From Adineta vaga (lineage: Eukaryota; Rotifera): DNA of 64,000 bases. A model generated the notes under the pieces. It searched no databases. It was not told the DNA's origin and was given only the letters and a program-made list of their open reading frames with translations. Positions within the stretch are counted from its first letter, which is position 1, and the number at the start of each line of letters is the position of its first letter. Positions 45,936 through 57,881 of the stretch are shown here, one piece after another. Both the position numbers and the translations under genes were made by a program. The stretch lies in assembly GCA_021613535.1 (NCBI GenBank), contig CP075495.1:8742001-8806000 (forward strand), given 5' to 3'.

Positions 45936-47105
45936 ATGGATATCGTTTATAGAAACTTGTCTTTTAGGAATAAAATATATTTTATATTAATTGGTATTCT
46001 GCTAATTACTAGCATTTTAGTTACAATCATATATATTCGCAATCATAGAAAGAAATATTCTACGAGTCCATTGGAAATCGATTTCTATGGTGATTATAGT
46101 GATACTCATGTATTAACAACACGTATATGCTGTTTTATATTAACAGCACCAAAGTATTTCCTGACTCGTGCAAAAGCAATTAATGATACATGGGCTTCAC
46201 GATGTGATCGATATTTTTTTGTTTCAGAATATGCGATTGATATGATGACATCCGAAGAACTTAATTTTACTCAGCACATACCAATTGCACCATTGAAAGA
46301 ACTTAATGCTGGTTATACACATTTAACACAAAAATCAACTCTATCATTTATACATGCCTATGAAAATTATCTGAATGATTATGAATGGTTTGTTAAAGCA
46401 GATGATGACACATATTTGGTTGTAGAAAATTTAAAAGCTTTTTTAAGTGAACAAAACGCATCTGAACCCATCACATTTGGATATAATTTCAAAGTAATAA
46501 TTTATTTCTTTGCATGAAAAGTTTAAAAAATGTTACTTGCTATTAAGCAGAAAATAACTAAGACAATAACAGTAAACGTTTTCTTGGAAATCTAGTTGAA
46601 GGAGAATAATTTGAGTTTGTAGCGATATTCCTTCTTGATATAGTTATTTCCTATTTTATTTTTAGATTCTAGTTTCTAAAGGATATCATTCAGGTGGAGC
46701 AGCATACGTACTCAGTCGAGAAGCAGTACGACGATTTTATGAAGCTCATCATAATCCGAACTCAAAATGTCGCAAAGATGGTGGTGCTGAAGATGTTGAA
46801 ATAGCAAAATGTTTACGTAGAGAAGGTGTCTATCCAGGAAAATCATTGGACGATCATAATCGTGAACTGTTTCATCCACTTTCATTCACCGATCATTTTT
46901 ATGGTTCACTTCCTAATTGGTTAGAAAAAAATGCTGAAAATCCATTAAAAGTTGTAAGTATATTCTAATCAGATTATTTCTGTTGATCCAACGATACATA
47001 TTCCATTTTCAGTACTACGATTGTTGTGGTGACCAAACTATTTCTTTTCATTATATTCCGCCTGAAGGTCAATATTTGTTGGATTTTCTAATATATTCAT
47101 CTTGA
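45936..47105 (+). CDS. C1GALT1: Core 1 beta-1,3-galactosyltransferase-like, copy 2
   Basis: Exons 45936-46493, 46666-46953 and 47013-47105 join in phase 0 to 312 aa, about 50 residues shorter than human C1GALT1. Residues 14-34 (IYFILIGILLITSILVTIIY) form the type II Golgi anchor. Motifs follow: FLTRAKAINDTWASRCDRYF, EWFVKADDDTYLVVENL, GYHSGGAAYVLSREAVRRF, DGGAEDVEIAKCLRREGVYP and YDCCGDQTISFHYI. All family residues visible in copy 1 are kept, so it looks functional. It sits between beta2 and alpha3 on the opposite strand, while copy 1 lies beyond alpha1. The product would galactosylate GalNAc-Ser/Thr on secretory proteins. A direct link to the neighbouring secreted proteins is speculation. 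Human C1GALT1 needs the chaperone COSMC; none is seen here. Confidence 0.93.
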
Positions 47106-47517
47106 ATTATATCAAACATCTGACAAACAATTTATTATAGTTATGGCTTCAGTCAAATAACCCGACATGCACATACTTGTTCGATTTTTTATTTTCCTAT
47201 TGTTTAGTTTTAAGTTGGTTATTTATATACTTGTCTATAGTTACTAATCATATCAGTAATCGGCTGTTTCCGCTTCGTTCAATATACCTATTTTAATAAT
47301 GATGACCACTTAATCATCTAATATTCGGGACATTTCCTTCGACCTCTTATGCATATTGTATTCTTCTTATATTTTCTTATCTTTCTTTATTCGATAAACA
47401 AACAAACAAAAATATCAACATTGCATTTACGACATATCATTCACAAAAAGCGATCACATCACATCTTGATTTATGTTACTGAACCTGCAGAATACTCATC
47501 AAACATCAACACAATCA
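47106..47517. other. Short convergent intergenic region
   Basis: 3' ends of C1GALT1-like 2 and alpha3 face each other. The alpha block copy 2 starts at about 47379. Nothing else seen. Confidence 0.6.
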
Positions 47518-49040
47518 CTAAACAAGTTTCCCTTCCAATTTTTCAATCACAGCAGTCAAATCTTCCATCCACTGCCGAAGGTGTCTACCTATCACAATCG
47601 ATCGAACACTATGAACATCAGACGAGTCAGAATGAATCATCTTCGAAAATTCGATTCGATCATTGACTTCATACATTGATTGCCATGATTGAGAATACAC
47701 ATACAATACATTTCGATATCGACAAATCATTTGATCTTTCAGACTTGTCTGAATCTTCTTGAAACGATCATCGATTTTTTGTGCAAAAAAGCCCTTGAGA
47801 TGACGCAGATCATCGATGGTATTCGAAAAGTAGATCATTGCATTGTGTGCTTCTAACAACAGCTTTATCAAATACTCCTGAAAAACAAGGCATATTTCAT
47901 AAAGTGTTTCGTCAATTTCATAACTATACTTTGCCGATGTTACTCTTTTGAAAGAAATGAAGATGGTAGTACAAAGATGGGAGACTAGCATGAGTGCTGT
48001 TCATCTCGATGTTCACATATTTATTTAGTGTACCCATTGTTATCCTCTGTTTGATCTACATAATATACAAGATGACATTTCATTTCTGTACAATCACAAA
48101 TGAACATCACTTACTTCTTGTTCAATCTCGAGTATTGTTCCAGCAATTTCTTGTGCTTTGCGTGCAATAGTTGCAAGTTCATCTTTGACACATAACAGAC
48201 CACGATTAATTTGACACATGTGATCATTGATTGATCCTTGTTCACTCAGTGAAATCACAAATACAAAGTAAACAATAATGGTAATAAGTATCATGTTCAT
48301 GGATGCCACAGGCATTGATTCAACTAAAACACACAGAGATCATCGCATTGTTTCATTGTTCTATCTCATGTTTAACATTCGATTGTTCTTACTTTGCTAA
48401 TATTTTGAATGGTGAGTCTAGCTCTTGGTTCAGATCAACAGACGATCAACGTCGAAAGTAGAAAAGAATGATCTAAATATCATGTCAAACATGTATTTAT
48501 GAATGAATGAATGGAGATGAGAAAAACCACGGAAGAAGATTCACAACAAGAAAACAGGAAAAAGACACTACCTTCTCTATCTGTCTCTTTCTCTGGAAAT
48601 ATGATCATCGCTCTGACGATTCAAGTGATAAATCACGTAATATATACTGGTAGTAGCTCAAGCTACCCACTCGCTTCACTTATTTTTTTCCAACATCAGT
48701 GTTTGATGAAGTCAAGTTTTGGAAAAAACCTTCTTTTTTTTCGATTTTGCAATGAAAGATAAGGCTAGTGTTCAATATGACGTGATTTTTGTTGTGAATG
48801 ATATTGATTGTCATGATCAATAGTGAGTGATTGGTTCGATTGAGAAAATATTATGATAGTGAGATAAGAATCGGATAGCAGACATAGTCTGAGTGGGTTT
48901 GAAATCTAAGATAAGAATCGATAGTATTGATCAAGTCTGAGTGGTTGTTGCAGTGTTGCGTGGAAGAATGGTGTGTATGATTTTGAGAAAACCCTAGATG
49001 AAAATCAGGCAAAAATGTATCAAACGATATGGAAAAATTC
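47379..49040. repeat. Segmental duplication, alpha block copy 2 (alpha3)
   Basis: Counterpart of 39120-40805 with roughly 98 percent identity by eye, including introns and upstream sequence. Confidence 0.92.
47518..48315 (-). CDS. Alpha3: small secreted protein, near-copy of alpha2
   Basis: Exons 48315-48115, 48055-47930 and 47877-47518 (201+126+360 nt, phase 0) give 228 aa. Signal peptide MNMILITIIVYFVFVISLSE as in alpha2. CQINRGLLCVKDEL, IEMNSTHAS and MICRYRNVLYVYSQSWQS are conserved. At one place alpha3 agrees with alpha1 rather than with its near-twin alpha2: LKGFF in alpha1 and alpha3, LDDFF in alpha2. That points to a small conversion or mutation patch in alpha2. Exon 1 has IAGTILEIEQE where alpha2 has IARTTLEIEQE. 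Function unknown. Confidence 0.82.
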
Positions 49041-50576
49041 ATATTCAAATCGAAAGAGTTTAAGAGGATGTTTCGAAGGAATTTTTTGAAAATTTCTCGA
49101 AAGAAGAAATAGTTGAATTGTTTGGAGTTTTATTTGGTTTTTGCATGTTTTTAGTCTGTGAAATGATATTTAGTTTGATCTGTATGACAGTCAATTGTAC
49201 TTTTACGGAAAAGGAAGAAAGTTTACATGAATTTTTTATTTGCGAAGGAAACATGCGCCCTTGAATATTTGAAAATGTTGTTTATGTCAAATATAATAAC
49301 TGTTGTTTTGGAAGAAATTTGATTCAACTGAAGCCCCTCAGCTCAGTAATCTGTTTTTCAGGATAGAAACGTTTATTATGATGCCTTTTTTATATGAGAA
49401 GGTGTTTGGAATTAGAAGTAACATTTACATTGAGGTAGAATATATGGTATCGATTTTTAAATAAATATTTACATTGTTGTCTACGTGTTTTCTTAGTGAA
49501 CGCGATAAATATAAGAACGTGATACAGATGACCGCATTCTAAATTGTGCTGTATACTTCTTCGAATTTACGTATGATGTGATTTAACTTTTATTTCAATC
49601 TGATTCTGGTATAAAGTTGTAAATAAAATTATTATTATCGCATATCATTAAAGCTGATATATTGCTTTGTCATTTGTAATTGAAAACCTTCATGATTATA
49701 ATAGTCTCAACAGTTATTCAATCTTTTTAGCTTGAAAAATATACTGTTTGAATTTACACATATGCTTGTGAAAGAATCTTCCTAGATATATTTTTCTAAT
49801 GATTGCAATCATTCGTGAATTTATTTGATATACTTCTTAAGATTTAAAAATATCAATAAGAATATAAATAGATTAATAGCAAATTTTCAACTCAAGCCTC
49901 CACAAATTCGTTACTAGAATGTGTTACTGATGTAGAGCGTACTTTTATAGATAGCATATTTTCATATGGTTTGTGCCGAAATCTAAGCGATTAATCTATC
50001 TAGTTTCTTTATCAAATGATTTAGTATTGTAACCATTTTGTAGATCTAATAATGGTAATAGTGGAGGAAGTTTGCTATTGAAGCTTGATGTTCTTTTCTA
50101 TGGTTTCCACAACCAATCATGTAAAAAGAAATTTAATAACTTGCAAGTTGTTGAAAAGGTACAAATATTGATTTTAACAAACAAATATAATGAGGTTTAA
50201 AAGCTATGGACGTAGTTGTTTTTTTTAATAATCTCACTTAATTTACATTCAGTAATGTTCATATTTAGTTCAGTTATAGAAATTCTTTAACGTTTAATAT
50301 TTTCTTGCGCTATTAATTCTCATATTCAGATCAGTGTGAGAAAAACAAACATAAAACACTTCTGATCAGTTAATATGTGCGGGTGTATGAAATGAATTGA
50401 AAACGAATGATATATAGCTTCTGATGATTGCCATGTTTTCTTTTTATTCAGAAACAAAACTAATATATATTTTCAGTTTCCTTATGCTTCCACATAGCTA
50501 ATAGATAGATCATACAAATCAAATATTAGCTTTGCAAGGAAATAACAGGAAGTTGATTTCGATGGTCAAATTAGCT
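48316..50576. other. Upstream region of alpha3 and 1.5-kb spacer
   Basis: Duplicated upstream block to 49040, then AT-rich spacer without recognisable exon or repeat up to the FAU gene. Confidence 0.55.
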
Positions 50577-51107
50577 TTATGTTGAAGCTGGTTGATTTGA
50601 GTTTGGTCCACGACGACGACCAAATCCAGCAACCTTGTTCACAAATCGCTGTTTGTATTGAAGACGACGTTTAGCACGACCAGTTTTCTTCTTACGTTTT
50701 TCTTGTTTCGCTACCTATATTATTCGATTCGATTCGATAAATAGTTCATTCAAATATTTTTACTTTTGGTGTTTGTCCTTTGACTTTACCAGCACGAGCT
50801 AATGAACCGTGAACTTTACCACCGAATAATTTCACAGTAGCATCGAGTGTTGAACCAGATACAAGACCGAATTGTTCAACAGTTTGTTCGTCACTCATTG
50901 GTGTACCATTTAAACTTAAAACAAGTTCATCAATTTCAATGTCATATTCTTCAGCAACATATTCCTAAAATGATAAACAGTAATTAAATCTTGTTTCAAA
51001 GTTCAATTATTAGCGGTAGAAAAACGTACACGAATATCTTGAACAGTGTCGTCTTTTTCAAGATCGAGTGGTAAAAGTTCGGAAGCACCACGAACAAAGA
51101 TTTGCAT
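50577..51107 (-). CDS. FAU: Ubiquitin-like FUBI fused to ribosomal protein eS30, copy 1
   Basis: Exons 51107-51030, 50964-50764 and 50714-50577 (78+201+138 nt, phase 0) give 138 aa; human FAU has 133. Residues 1-75 are the FUBI ubiquitin-like domain ([20 protein letters not shown], ending KLFGG). The di-glycine at 74-75 is the cleavage site that releases eS30. The eS30 part follows as [39 protein letters not shown] and [14 protein letters not shown]. It is a core small-subunit ribosomal protein. The eS30 moiety is highly conserved, so this is the likely main expressed copy. It is in tandem with a second FAU gene (51907-52452) on the same strand. Confidence 0.95.
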
Positions 51108-51906
51108 GATTGTTTTTGTTGTTGTTATAAAACAATAGACGAACAATCTAATAATACATACAAAAATATATCACAAAACGTAAATTTGATACTTTGAAAA
51201 GATCAATTGATAAATTATAACTATCTACTATTTACAAATTTCAAAGATATATTCCACTTCATAATCTATGGAATAAACAATTATATATTCATGGTAAAAT
51301 CAAATCAAACAAATGGTTGAATTTTAAACCAAAAACACTGATTGGTTAGACTGTATCATTCTACAATCCAATAAACTTTCTTCATATATGATATGATGAT
51401 GCGTACGTATGGAAACTGATATTCGTATGTCCGAACAGTAAATTACTAGCATGTGTAACTTATACTATGATGATTATGAAATTTATCATTCGATCATTGT
51501 TATATACAAATCTAAGAAGTTTCATAATAAACTTTAGTTATGGGAAGTTCTTGTGTTTTAGAACCAGAAACTTTTGAAGATAAAAAATTTCAGAAAATGA
51601 ACTATATATCGCTTATATACGAAGGTACAAAGGTAACTAACTAGTATACTTCTTTATACATCTAGACAAGACAGAACTTTTATTAAAATGGATATATGAT
51701 TTATTAAATTAAAATTTCATTCAATCAATGTAGCTTAAAAAGAATTTTATATGGAAATATTGACAAAAGGAACAACATTGAATACATGTCAATAGATTAG
51801 TAAAATAAAAAAAAATCACTGAGAGATACAAATTTGTATTTGCTAAATAAAAATTCTCACTCTACATTATCAAATACGAGAAAGTTTTGTGAACATTCGT
51901 ATAGTT
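51108..51906. other. Spacer between the two FAU genes
   Basis: About 0.8 kb holding the copy-1 promoter and copy-2 3' UTR. No recognised feature. Confidence 0.6.
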
Positions 51907-52452
51907 TTATTGATTAGCTGGTTGTTGATAATTTGAATTAGGTCCTCGACGAAGACCATCTGGTGAAGCAACTTTATTGCTGAATCGTTGTTGATATTGT
52001 TCACGGCGACGAGCACGGCCGGTTTTCTTTTTTGGTTTTTCTGTAGGCGCAACCTGCAAGAGATAAAATTATGAATCGTTAAAAGAATAATCATAAATAA
52101 AAGATGAAAGAATTTACTTTTGGTGTAGCATTTCTAACTTTGCCAGCGTTATTAATTCTTCCATGAGTTTTTCCACCTAGTAATTTAACATTAGCATCAA
52201 GAACAGTGCCTGGAACAAAGTTTAGTTGTTCAATTGTTTGTTCATTATTTAAAACAGCTCCATGGAAGCTTAATACGAGATCGTTCATTAGACAGCCTGA
52301 TTCTTGAGCAACATATTCCTATAAATAGTTGAATGTATGAGAAACAAATGAGAATTTCAATCACTCAAACTTACATAAACATCTTGAACAGTGTCATCTT
52401 GTTCAACACTAAGTGCCAATAATTTGGCAGCATTGCGAATAAAGATTTGCAT
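51907..52452 (-). CDS. FAU: FUBI-eS30 fusion, divergent copy 2
   Basis: Exons 52452-52375, 52318-52118 and 52053-51907 (78+201+147 nt, phase 0) give 141 aa. The first two exons match copy 1 exactly in length and phase, so the genes arose by tandem duplication. The FUBI part (MQIFIRNAAKLLALSVEQDD, ending KLLGG) differs from copy 1 at many positions. The di-glycine at 74-75 is kept, so processing should still work. The eS30 part has KTHGRINNAGKVRNATPKVA, KKKTGRARRREQYQQRFSNK and a longer tail with GLRRGPNSNYQQPANQ. KVHGSL, near-invariant in animals as far as I know, has changed to KTHGRI. The reading frame is intact. It may be a specialised or relaxed ribosomal paralogue. Confidence 0.92.
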
Positions 52453-52885
52453 GTTTTCTAGTTGTATAGCTAGTAAAAGATACATTTTAGCATAAAAATA
52501 TTCACTTAAATACTCTTGCAATTGCGTTATAATAATGAAATCTTGCGTAATTTCAATTCTTGCAATATGACATTTATTAAAAATCCCCCGCCCACAAATC
52601 TTACGCAAGAAATCTATACCTACGACATCTATGCCGACATACCATATATGCAATTATCTGTTCTTATTATTTTGAAGTCATGATTACATTAATCAAGCGT
52701 CTAGTTGTGAGTGAATTCAAAAGAAAGATTAAAATGCGAATCATTTATGATGGATGTTACTAGGTAACTGAGATGAAAAGACTAGCAGCGAATGTGAAGA
52801 GGAAGACAAACAAAATAGCAACAATATCATTTTTCAGTGCCTCTTGACAACTAGTTGGCGAATTTTAAGGAATAAAAGAAGAAAA
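52453..52885. other. Divergent intergenic region
   Basis: Between minus-strand FAU copy 2 and plus-strand EFHC1. A 98-aa minus frame (52357-52653) only extends FAU exon 1 backwards and is not a gene. No other feature. Confidence 0.6.
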
Positions 52886-55287
52886 ATGGAAGGTCTTCCA
52901 TGTTTACCCGGAAATTCATTTCGTGATCCAACAGTATGTATCAGAACTATTTGCAAACGTGTTCTATGATGCAAATATTGATATTTTATAGCAAACTAAT
53001 TTTCATGTCAGTCAGACGCTTGGTGTTAAAAATGGTCATCGCGTTACTAAATGGCCTCAAGTAGGATTAGGTAAGAAAGAATTATATTTATTTTATCAAC
53101 AAATTAATATTTAGTTGATGAGAGAAACAAGATTGATTAAGATATATTGATTTTAGGTGGTACACGAATTAATTACAATCAAATCAGTGAAGATGAATTA
53201 GAACTTCTTCGAAATTATCGTCCAGAACTTACCTATGGCAAATCTGTTACTGGCGTACCTGATAAATTCGTTCCAGCAACATTAGCATTCGATAAAAAAG
53301 TTCTTCGTTTTTTTGGATATTTTAAACAAACAGTACCTGAAAGTCCAAAGGAATACTATCGTGTTCGACCAGTTAAAGTCTTCTATTATCTTGAAGATGA
53401 TAGTTTAGAAATCTTCGAAGAAGTTCAAGAAAATAGTGGTATTCCACAAGGTAAACTAATTCGTCGTCATCGTTTTCCAAAAAATGATCAAGGAGAAACG
53501 TATAACTTTCGTGATATTAATCTTGGTCAAAATTTAGCCGTTTATGGAAAAGTATTTCGTATTTGTGAGTGTGATGCATTTACTCGAGTAAGATAGAAAA
53601 AATTCTTTCTTGTACAATTATAACTTGATTTTGCCAATTCATCTTAGGAATGGCTTGAAAGTGAAGGTATTCATGTTAATCAACCAGAATTGATACCACG
53701 TGATCCATATTTAACGAAACGACACCAAGCAGCAGAATTAAAAACTTATAAAACAAAAAATGATTTCGATAAACTCAAACAATATGTAGAAATGGATCGA
53801 AAAGTTTTACGTTTTTATGCGATATGGGATGATCGAGCACAAATGTTTGGTGAACAACGGGAATTTATTATACAATACTATCTAGTTAATGATACAATGG
53901 AAATACGAGAAGTACATAAAGCAAATGATGGTCGAGATCCATTTCCTATTCTTATTACTCGTCATAAAATTCCCAAAGATCGCTACGATGTCAAAGGTAA
54001 ATTGTTCAAATATATATATTTTTTTTTTCATTGTCTATTTAGGTACATTTCCACATGTCTTTCTTGAATTAAGTGCTACTGAAGTGTCGAATTATTTTAA
54101 ACCATCGGATTTAATGATCGGAAAAACTGTTAATATCTATGGTCGAAATTTTCTCATCTATGATTGTGATATGTTTACAAAAACGTTTTACAGCAAAAAT
54201 TTTGGCGTAACTAATTTTGAACCTATCAAGACAGAAGCAGTACGTCGTGTACATCCAAAAATGGTAAATTTGAATCTTATTATTTTGATATCGAAAGAAA
54301 TAATATCGTTCTGTAGGAAATTCCTCCATATAATGGATTTGGTACATTAGAAGATTCAGTACAAAATTGCCTACGTCTTCAACCTGATCGACCAAAGAAA
54401 GACTATGTTAAATTAATGGAAAATGATCATCGTATACTTCGTTATGAAGCTGTTCTAGTATGAAAAAGGATATGAAATGAATTCATTCAGTTTTTTTTTG
54501 TTCTTCATACATAGGATAGTCCTCGTGAAGATGATAAATTACGTAAATTTGTCATCAGCTATCATCTTGGTGATGATACGATTAGTATTCATGAACCACC
54601 TCAACGTAATTCAGGTATTATTGGTGGACGATTTCTTGAACGTACACGTGTATCAAAACCAGGTATATTCATTGTAGATTTTTAAGTGAAAATCTCTATT
54701 TCTTTGTAAAATAAAAAGGTACTTCAACGGAATATCCCGAATATTATGGTCCATCTGATTTTTCTATTGGAGCAACAGTTGAAGTATTTCGTCAACGTTT
54801 TATTATTCGTTCAGCTGATTTATTTGTCTTAAAATTTGCTGAAGAACATCCCGATCAATTTTCACCAACTGTTCTTCAATCATTACGACAACATTTAAGT
54901 AATGAACCTGGCCGACCAGATGCACGTCTCAGTACCAATATTTATGTGAAACGTAAACCAGGCGATTTCATTCGTTTATATGCCGAAATTCGTAATAAAT
55001 TAAAATCAATGCGTATCACAAATCATGAACAAATTCGACAAATGTTTTTACGTTATGATAGCGATCGAAATGGTTATGTATCTCGAGAAAATATTGTTGA
55101 CATATTTCGACAAATCAATTTACCACTTGAAAATGATATTATTGATGCGGTAAATATTCAATGAAATGGAAATTTTAAATTCTTTATTCTTACATATGTT
55201 TTTTGTTTCTAGATGGTTGCAGAATGTACAACAAACAGTGAAGGAAAAATAAACTTATATGAGTTCTTACGATTCTTTGAAAGTTAA
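52886..55287 (+). CDS. EFHC1: EF-hand domain-containing protein 1 (myoclonin), axonemal
   Basis: Nine exons (52886-52933, 52992-53070, 53157-53587, 53648-53996, 54043-54263, 54317-54457, 54515-54662, 54719-55149, 55213-55287) join in frame to 640 aa, the same length as human EFHC1. EFHC1 is a microtubule inner protein of ciliary doublets (RIB72-like). Three DM10 domains are marked by [20 protein letters not shown] with [23 protein letters not shown] with [19 protein letters not shown], and ILRYEAVL with [20 protein letters not shown]. Each ends in an [15 protein letters not shown]-like strand. A C-terminal EF-hand pair follows ([20 protein letters not shown]). The gene appears complete and functional. 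Confidence 0.96.
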
Positions 55288-57208
55288 ACTATATGATAAA
55301 TTTATCTCCAACATACATTTGTGATAGACAATAAATATATTCTCTTCTTCTTTCTTTCTTTCTTCTTCATCTTACTTCCATTTAAATCACCATAATTTTA
55401 TGAATTTATTTCACTTTCAACAACTTCTGTCTTCTCAATAAATAAATAAATAAATATAGAAGAAAATTTCTTCAAATTTTTTTGTTCGTGAAAAATAACG
55501 TAACATAATTACGAGAAGAAATTATAATATTCTGAATAGATTACTGTTTGAAAAAATCTAATTTATGTTTAAGCTTTTGAAGTCAGAAAAGTAATTGAAA
55601 TCGAATGAGAATTTATTTCAGTTATTCTTGATGGAATCAATCAAAATAGTCGAAATAATTTCGACGAATATTGTTCCAATTCTAACACATGACAAGTATG
55701 CAGCTATGAACTTAATAGAAATACTTATGATGTTCAACTTTTTTGAGGGTGTTTTTATGTTAAGTATTTTTAGTCTCATTATCTACTATGTAAGAAGCAA
55801 TCGAACCTATTGTATTCAGCTTTATTTGTAACATATGTATTTCATACAATCCAACGATAGTTTCTCCAAAATATGGACTAACAAGTGTTTAGTTTTGAAT
55901 TTGTTTTATGAAAGAAAACGAATTACAAGATAGACTACCGCATCATAGCTACAGCACATAAGCATACATACTCTATAATCAACAAATGATTAATATCAAT
56001 ATCTTCATTTTGATTGATAAGATAATCTAAATTAAAGTCAACGAATAAGATGAACATTTTAAAAAATGACTTATTACTCAATTCAACCAGAACTTTCTTG
56101 GAAAAAATTCGTTTTGTTATATTTAATGGATTGTCAATAAGAAATTCAGAGTTTATTAATATTGATTAAAGATTTTTTCAAAATGATATATCAGCAATAA
56201 TCTCAGCCATATGTTTCATTTTTACTTCATTTTCCATCTGTCCAACGATATCAAAAATGCAAATGATTCCCGTATCCGATTTAGTAATTGGATCATCTAT
56301 TATTTCTTCTAATAATTGAGAATGATTTTGAACTGATAGTTTTTAAATAGGCTGAAAAGATAACGACTCATTTATACGAATGAAGAATGAGTGAGAGAAC
56401 CAGCGGCGAATAGGGTTAATTATATAATGACATAATTGTATTGTTCGAGCAATGTTCTCTCGTTAGACAGACTCTAAATAAACAAGATACTCACTTTTTC
56501 TTTTTCTTCATTAGTGACCATGTCAAATAATCAGGCCCGGAAACGATCGGTTTCGTAGTATTTGGGAGAAGTGGATCTAGTGTTTGGATTTACCAATTTT
56601 TGTCTGGAATCGACAGGATTTCTTTAAGTTTTCGCTGAAAAATTTAGCGGAATACTGCTTCCGAAATCATCGTTCTGAATAAACGTACATTCATTTTTTA
56701 TTATTATTAGCGTTTGCATAAATAATCCAAGTTAAAGGTGTGGAATTGACTCATAATGATTATACCGTTAGATAATTACATTGAACGTTAAAAACATACA
56801 CTGATACAACTCTGAGTGAATAAATGTTAAAAACAAAGATACGATTGAATACTGTACAATAAATCATATTATTTATATTGTTTAAGAATATAAGTATATT
56901 TAAAAATTCTTTCTCAAACAATTTAATGAACAAAATGAAATTGCAAGTGAAATGACATTTTCATGTTAATCATAGCACTTAATTATATTTATCGAAAGAT
57001 CTGTTACTGAATTACTTGAAGAATCATACTTTTGACTTTCTTCATTGAACAATATTGATCCTCGTATCTACTCATTTTCATCTTGTCTGAAAAACTATAT
57101 TGAACGATGTTATATTTCATTTTCTTTATGAATGGAACTAATTCATATTAAAAGAATAGCATCTCAAGAACCACAAATTTCATCTCAGATCAAAGGATTT
57201 TATTGACA
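55288..57208. other. Mostly gene-free stretch with a possible gene remnant
   Basis: EFHC1 3' UTR (microsatellites near 55345-55370 and an AAAT repeat at 55438-55456), then AT-rich spacer. A coding-like exon at 56178-56332 (minus) is listed separately. Confidence 0.5.
56178..56521 (-). pseudogene. Possible gene remnant: coding-like terminal exon and start exon out of phase
   Basis: A terminal exon 56332-56178 reads HSQLLEEIIDDPITKSDTG, then IICIFDIVGQMENEVKMKH and a stop, with an acceptor (CTATCAG) at its start. A short start exon lies at 56521-56495 (MVTNEEKEK before a GTGAGT donor), and a possible middle exon from 56473 reads SLSNERTLLEQYNY. Their phases cannot be reconciled by any splice choice I found. 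Either a piece is missing or the gene is decayed. No family recognised. The reading is weak because exons this short arise by chance. Confidence 0.3.
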
Positions 57209-57634
57209 TTATGAAAGTTTTGATATTCGCCTGTGACAGTAACAACAAGTTCATTTTTGTTCTTGAAGTTAATCTCTGTGATACCTATTTATAGCCGATA
57301 AAACTGTAACTGTCTTGACTGCTGTCTTAATGCTTTCCATAAATTTCAATATAATTATTTCGTTTAAAAATATTTTCAATGAACAACTCTCTTTAAACAT
57401 ATAACTTCGGTCATGTATTCTATCAATTCGTTTATATTTAATCGATATTTATTAATAAAGAATTTGGAATAATTGAATAAGAATTGTCTAGTCTAAATCT
57501 TTTGGATGAATGTACTTTCGAATAACAGGATTATTAAGAGAAAACATCTGATTAAAGTATTGAGACATGTTTTCAAAGCAATAGCTCTGTTGATCAATGG
57601 ATAGATTTTCGCAGCAAAACACTCGCATAAAATG
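57209..57634 (-). CDS. Possible unrecognised gene, 3' exons only
   Basis: Three candidate exons on the minus strand (57634-57516, 57419-57285, 57230-57209) join in frame. They give HFMRVFCCENLSIDQQSYC, FENMSQYFNQMFSLNNPV, then HDRSYMFKESCSLKIFLNE, FMESIKTAVKTVTVLSAINR and a stop. If the first intron is not spliced, the frame ends sooner in YIHPKDLD. Residue composition looks coding and the donor/acceptor phases agree, but I do not recognise the protein. No start exon could be placed in 57635-57880. It may be a fragment of an older gene. Confidence 0.35.
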
Positions 57635-57881
57635 CTAGTAAGATGAATGTTGTAAAGAAATCCAATGATAAATCATTAAAAATGTTGGTTTTTTTTTCAT
57701 TTGTTTTTATTATTCAAATATGGATGGACATCTGATGACAAGAATAGTAGACAGTATGAATAGAGACTAGATCTGTGTCAACGCAGGAAAGGACAACCAA
57801 ATGGATCTATAAGTTTACGAAATCTTCAAGATCAATATTGTCTATGGAAAAATAATTATGAACTATTCAATGCTGTGTTTT

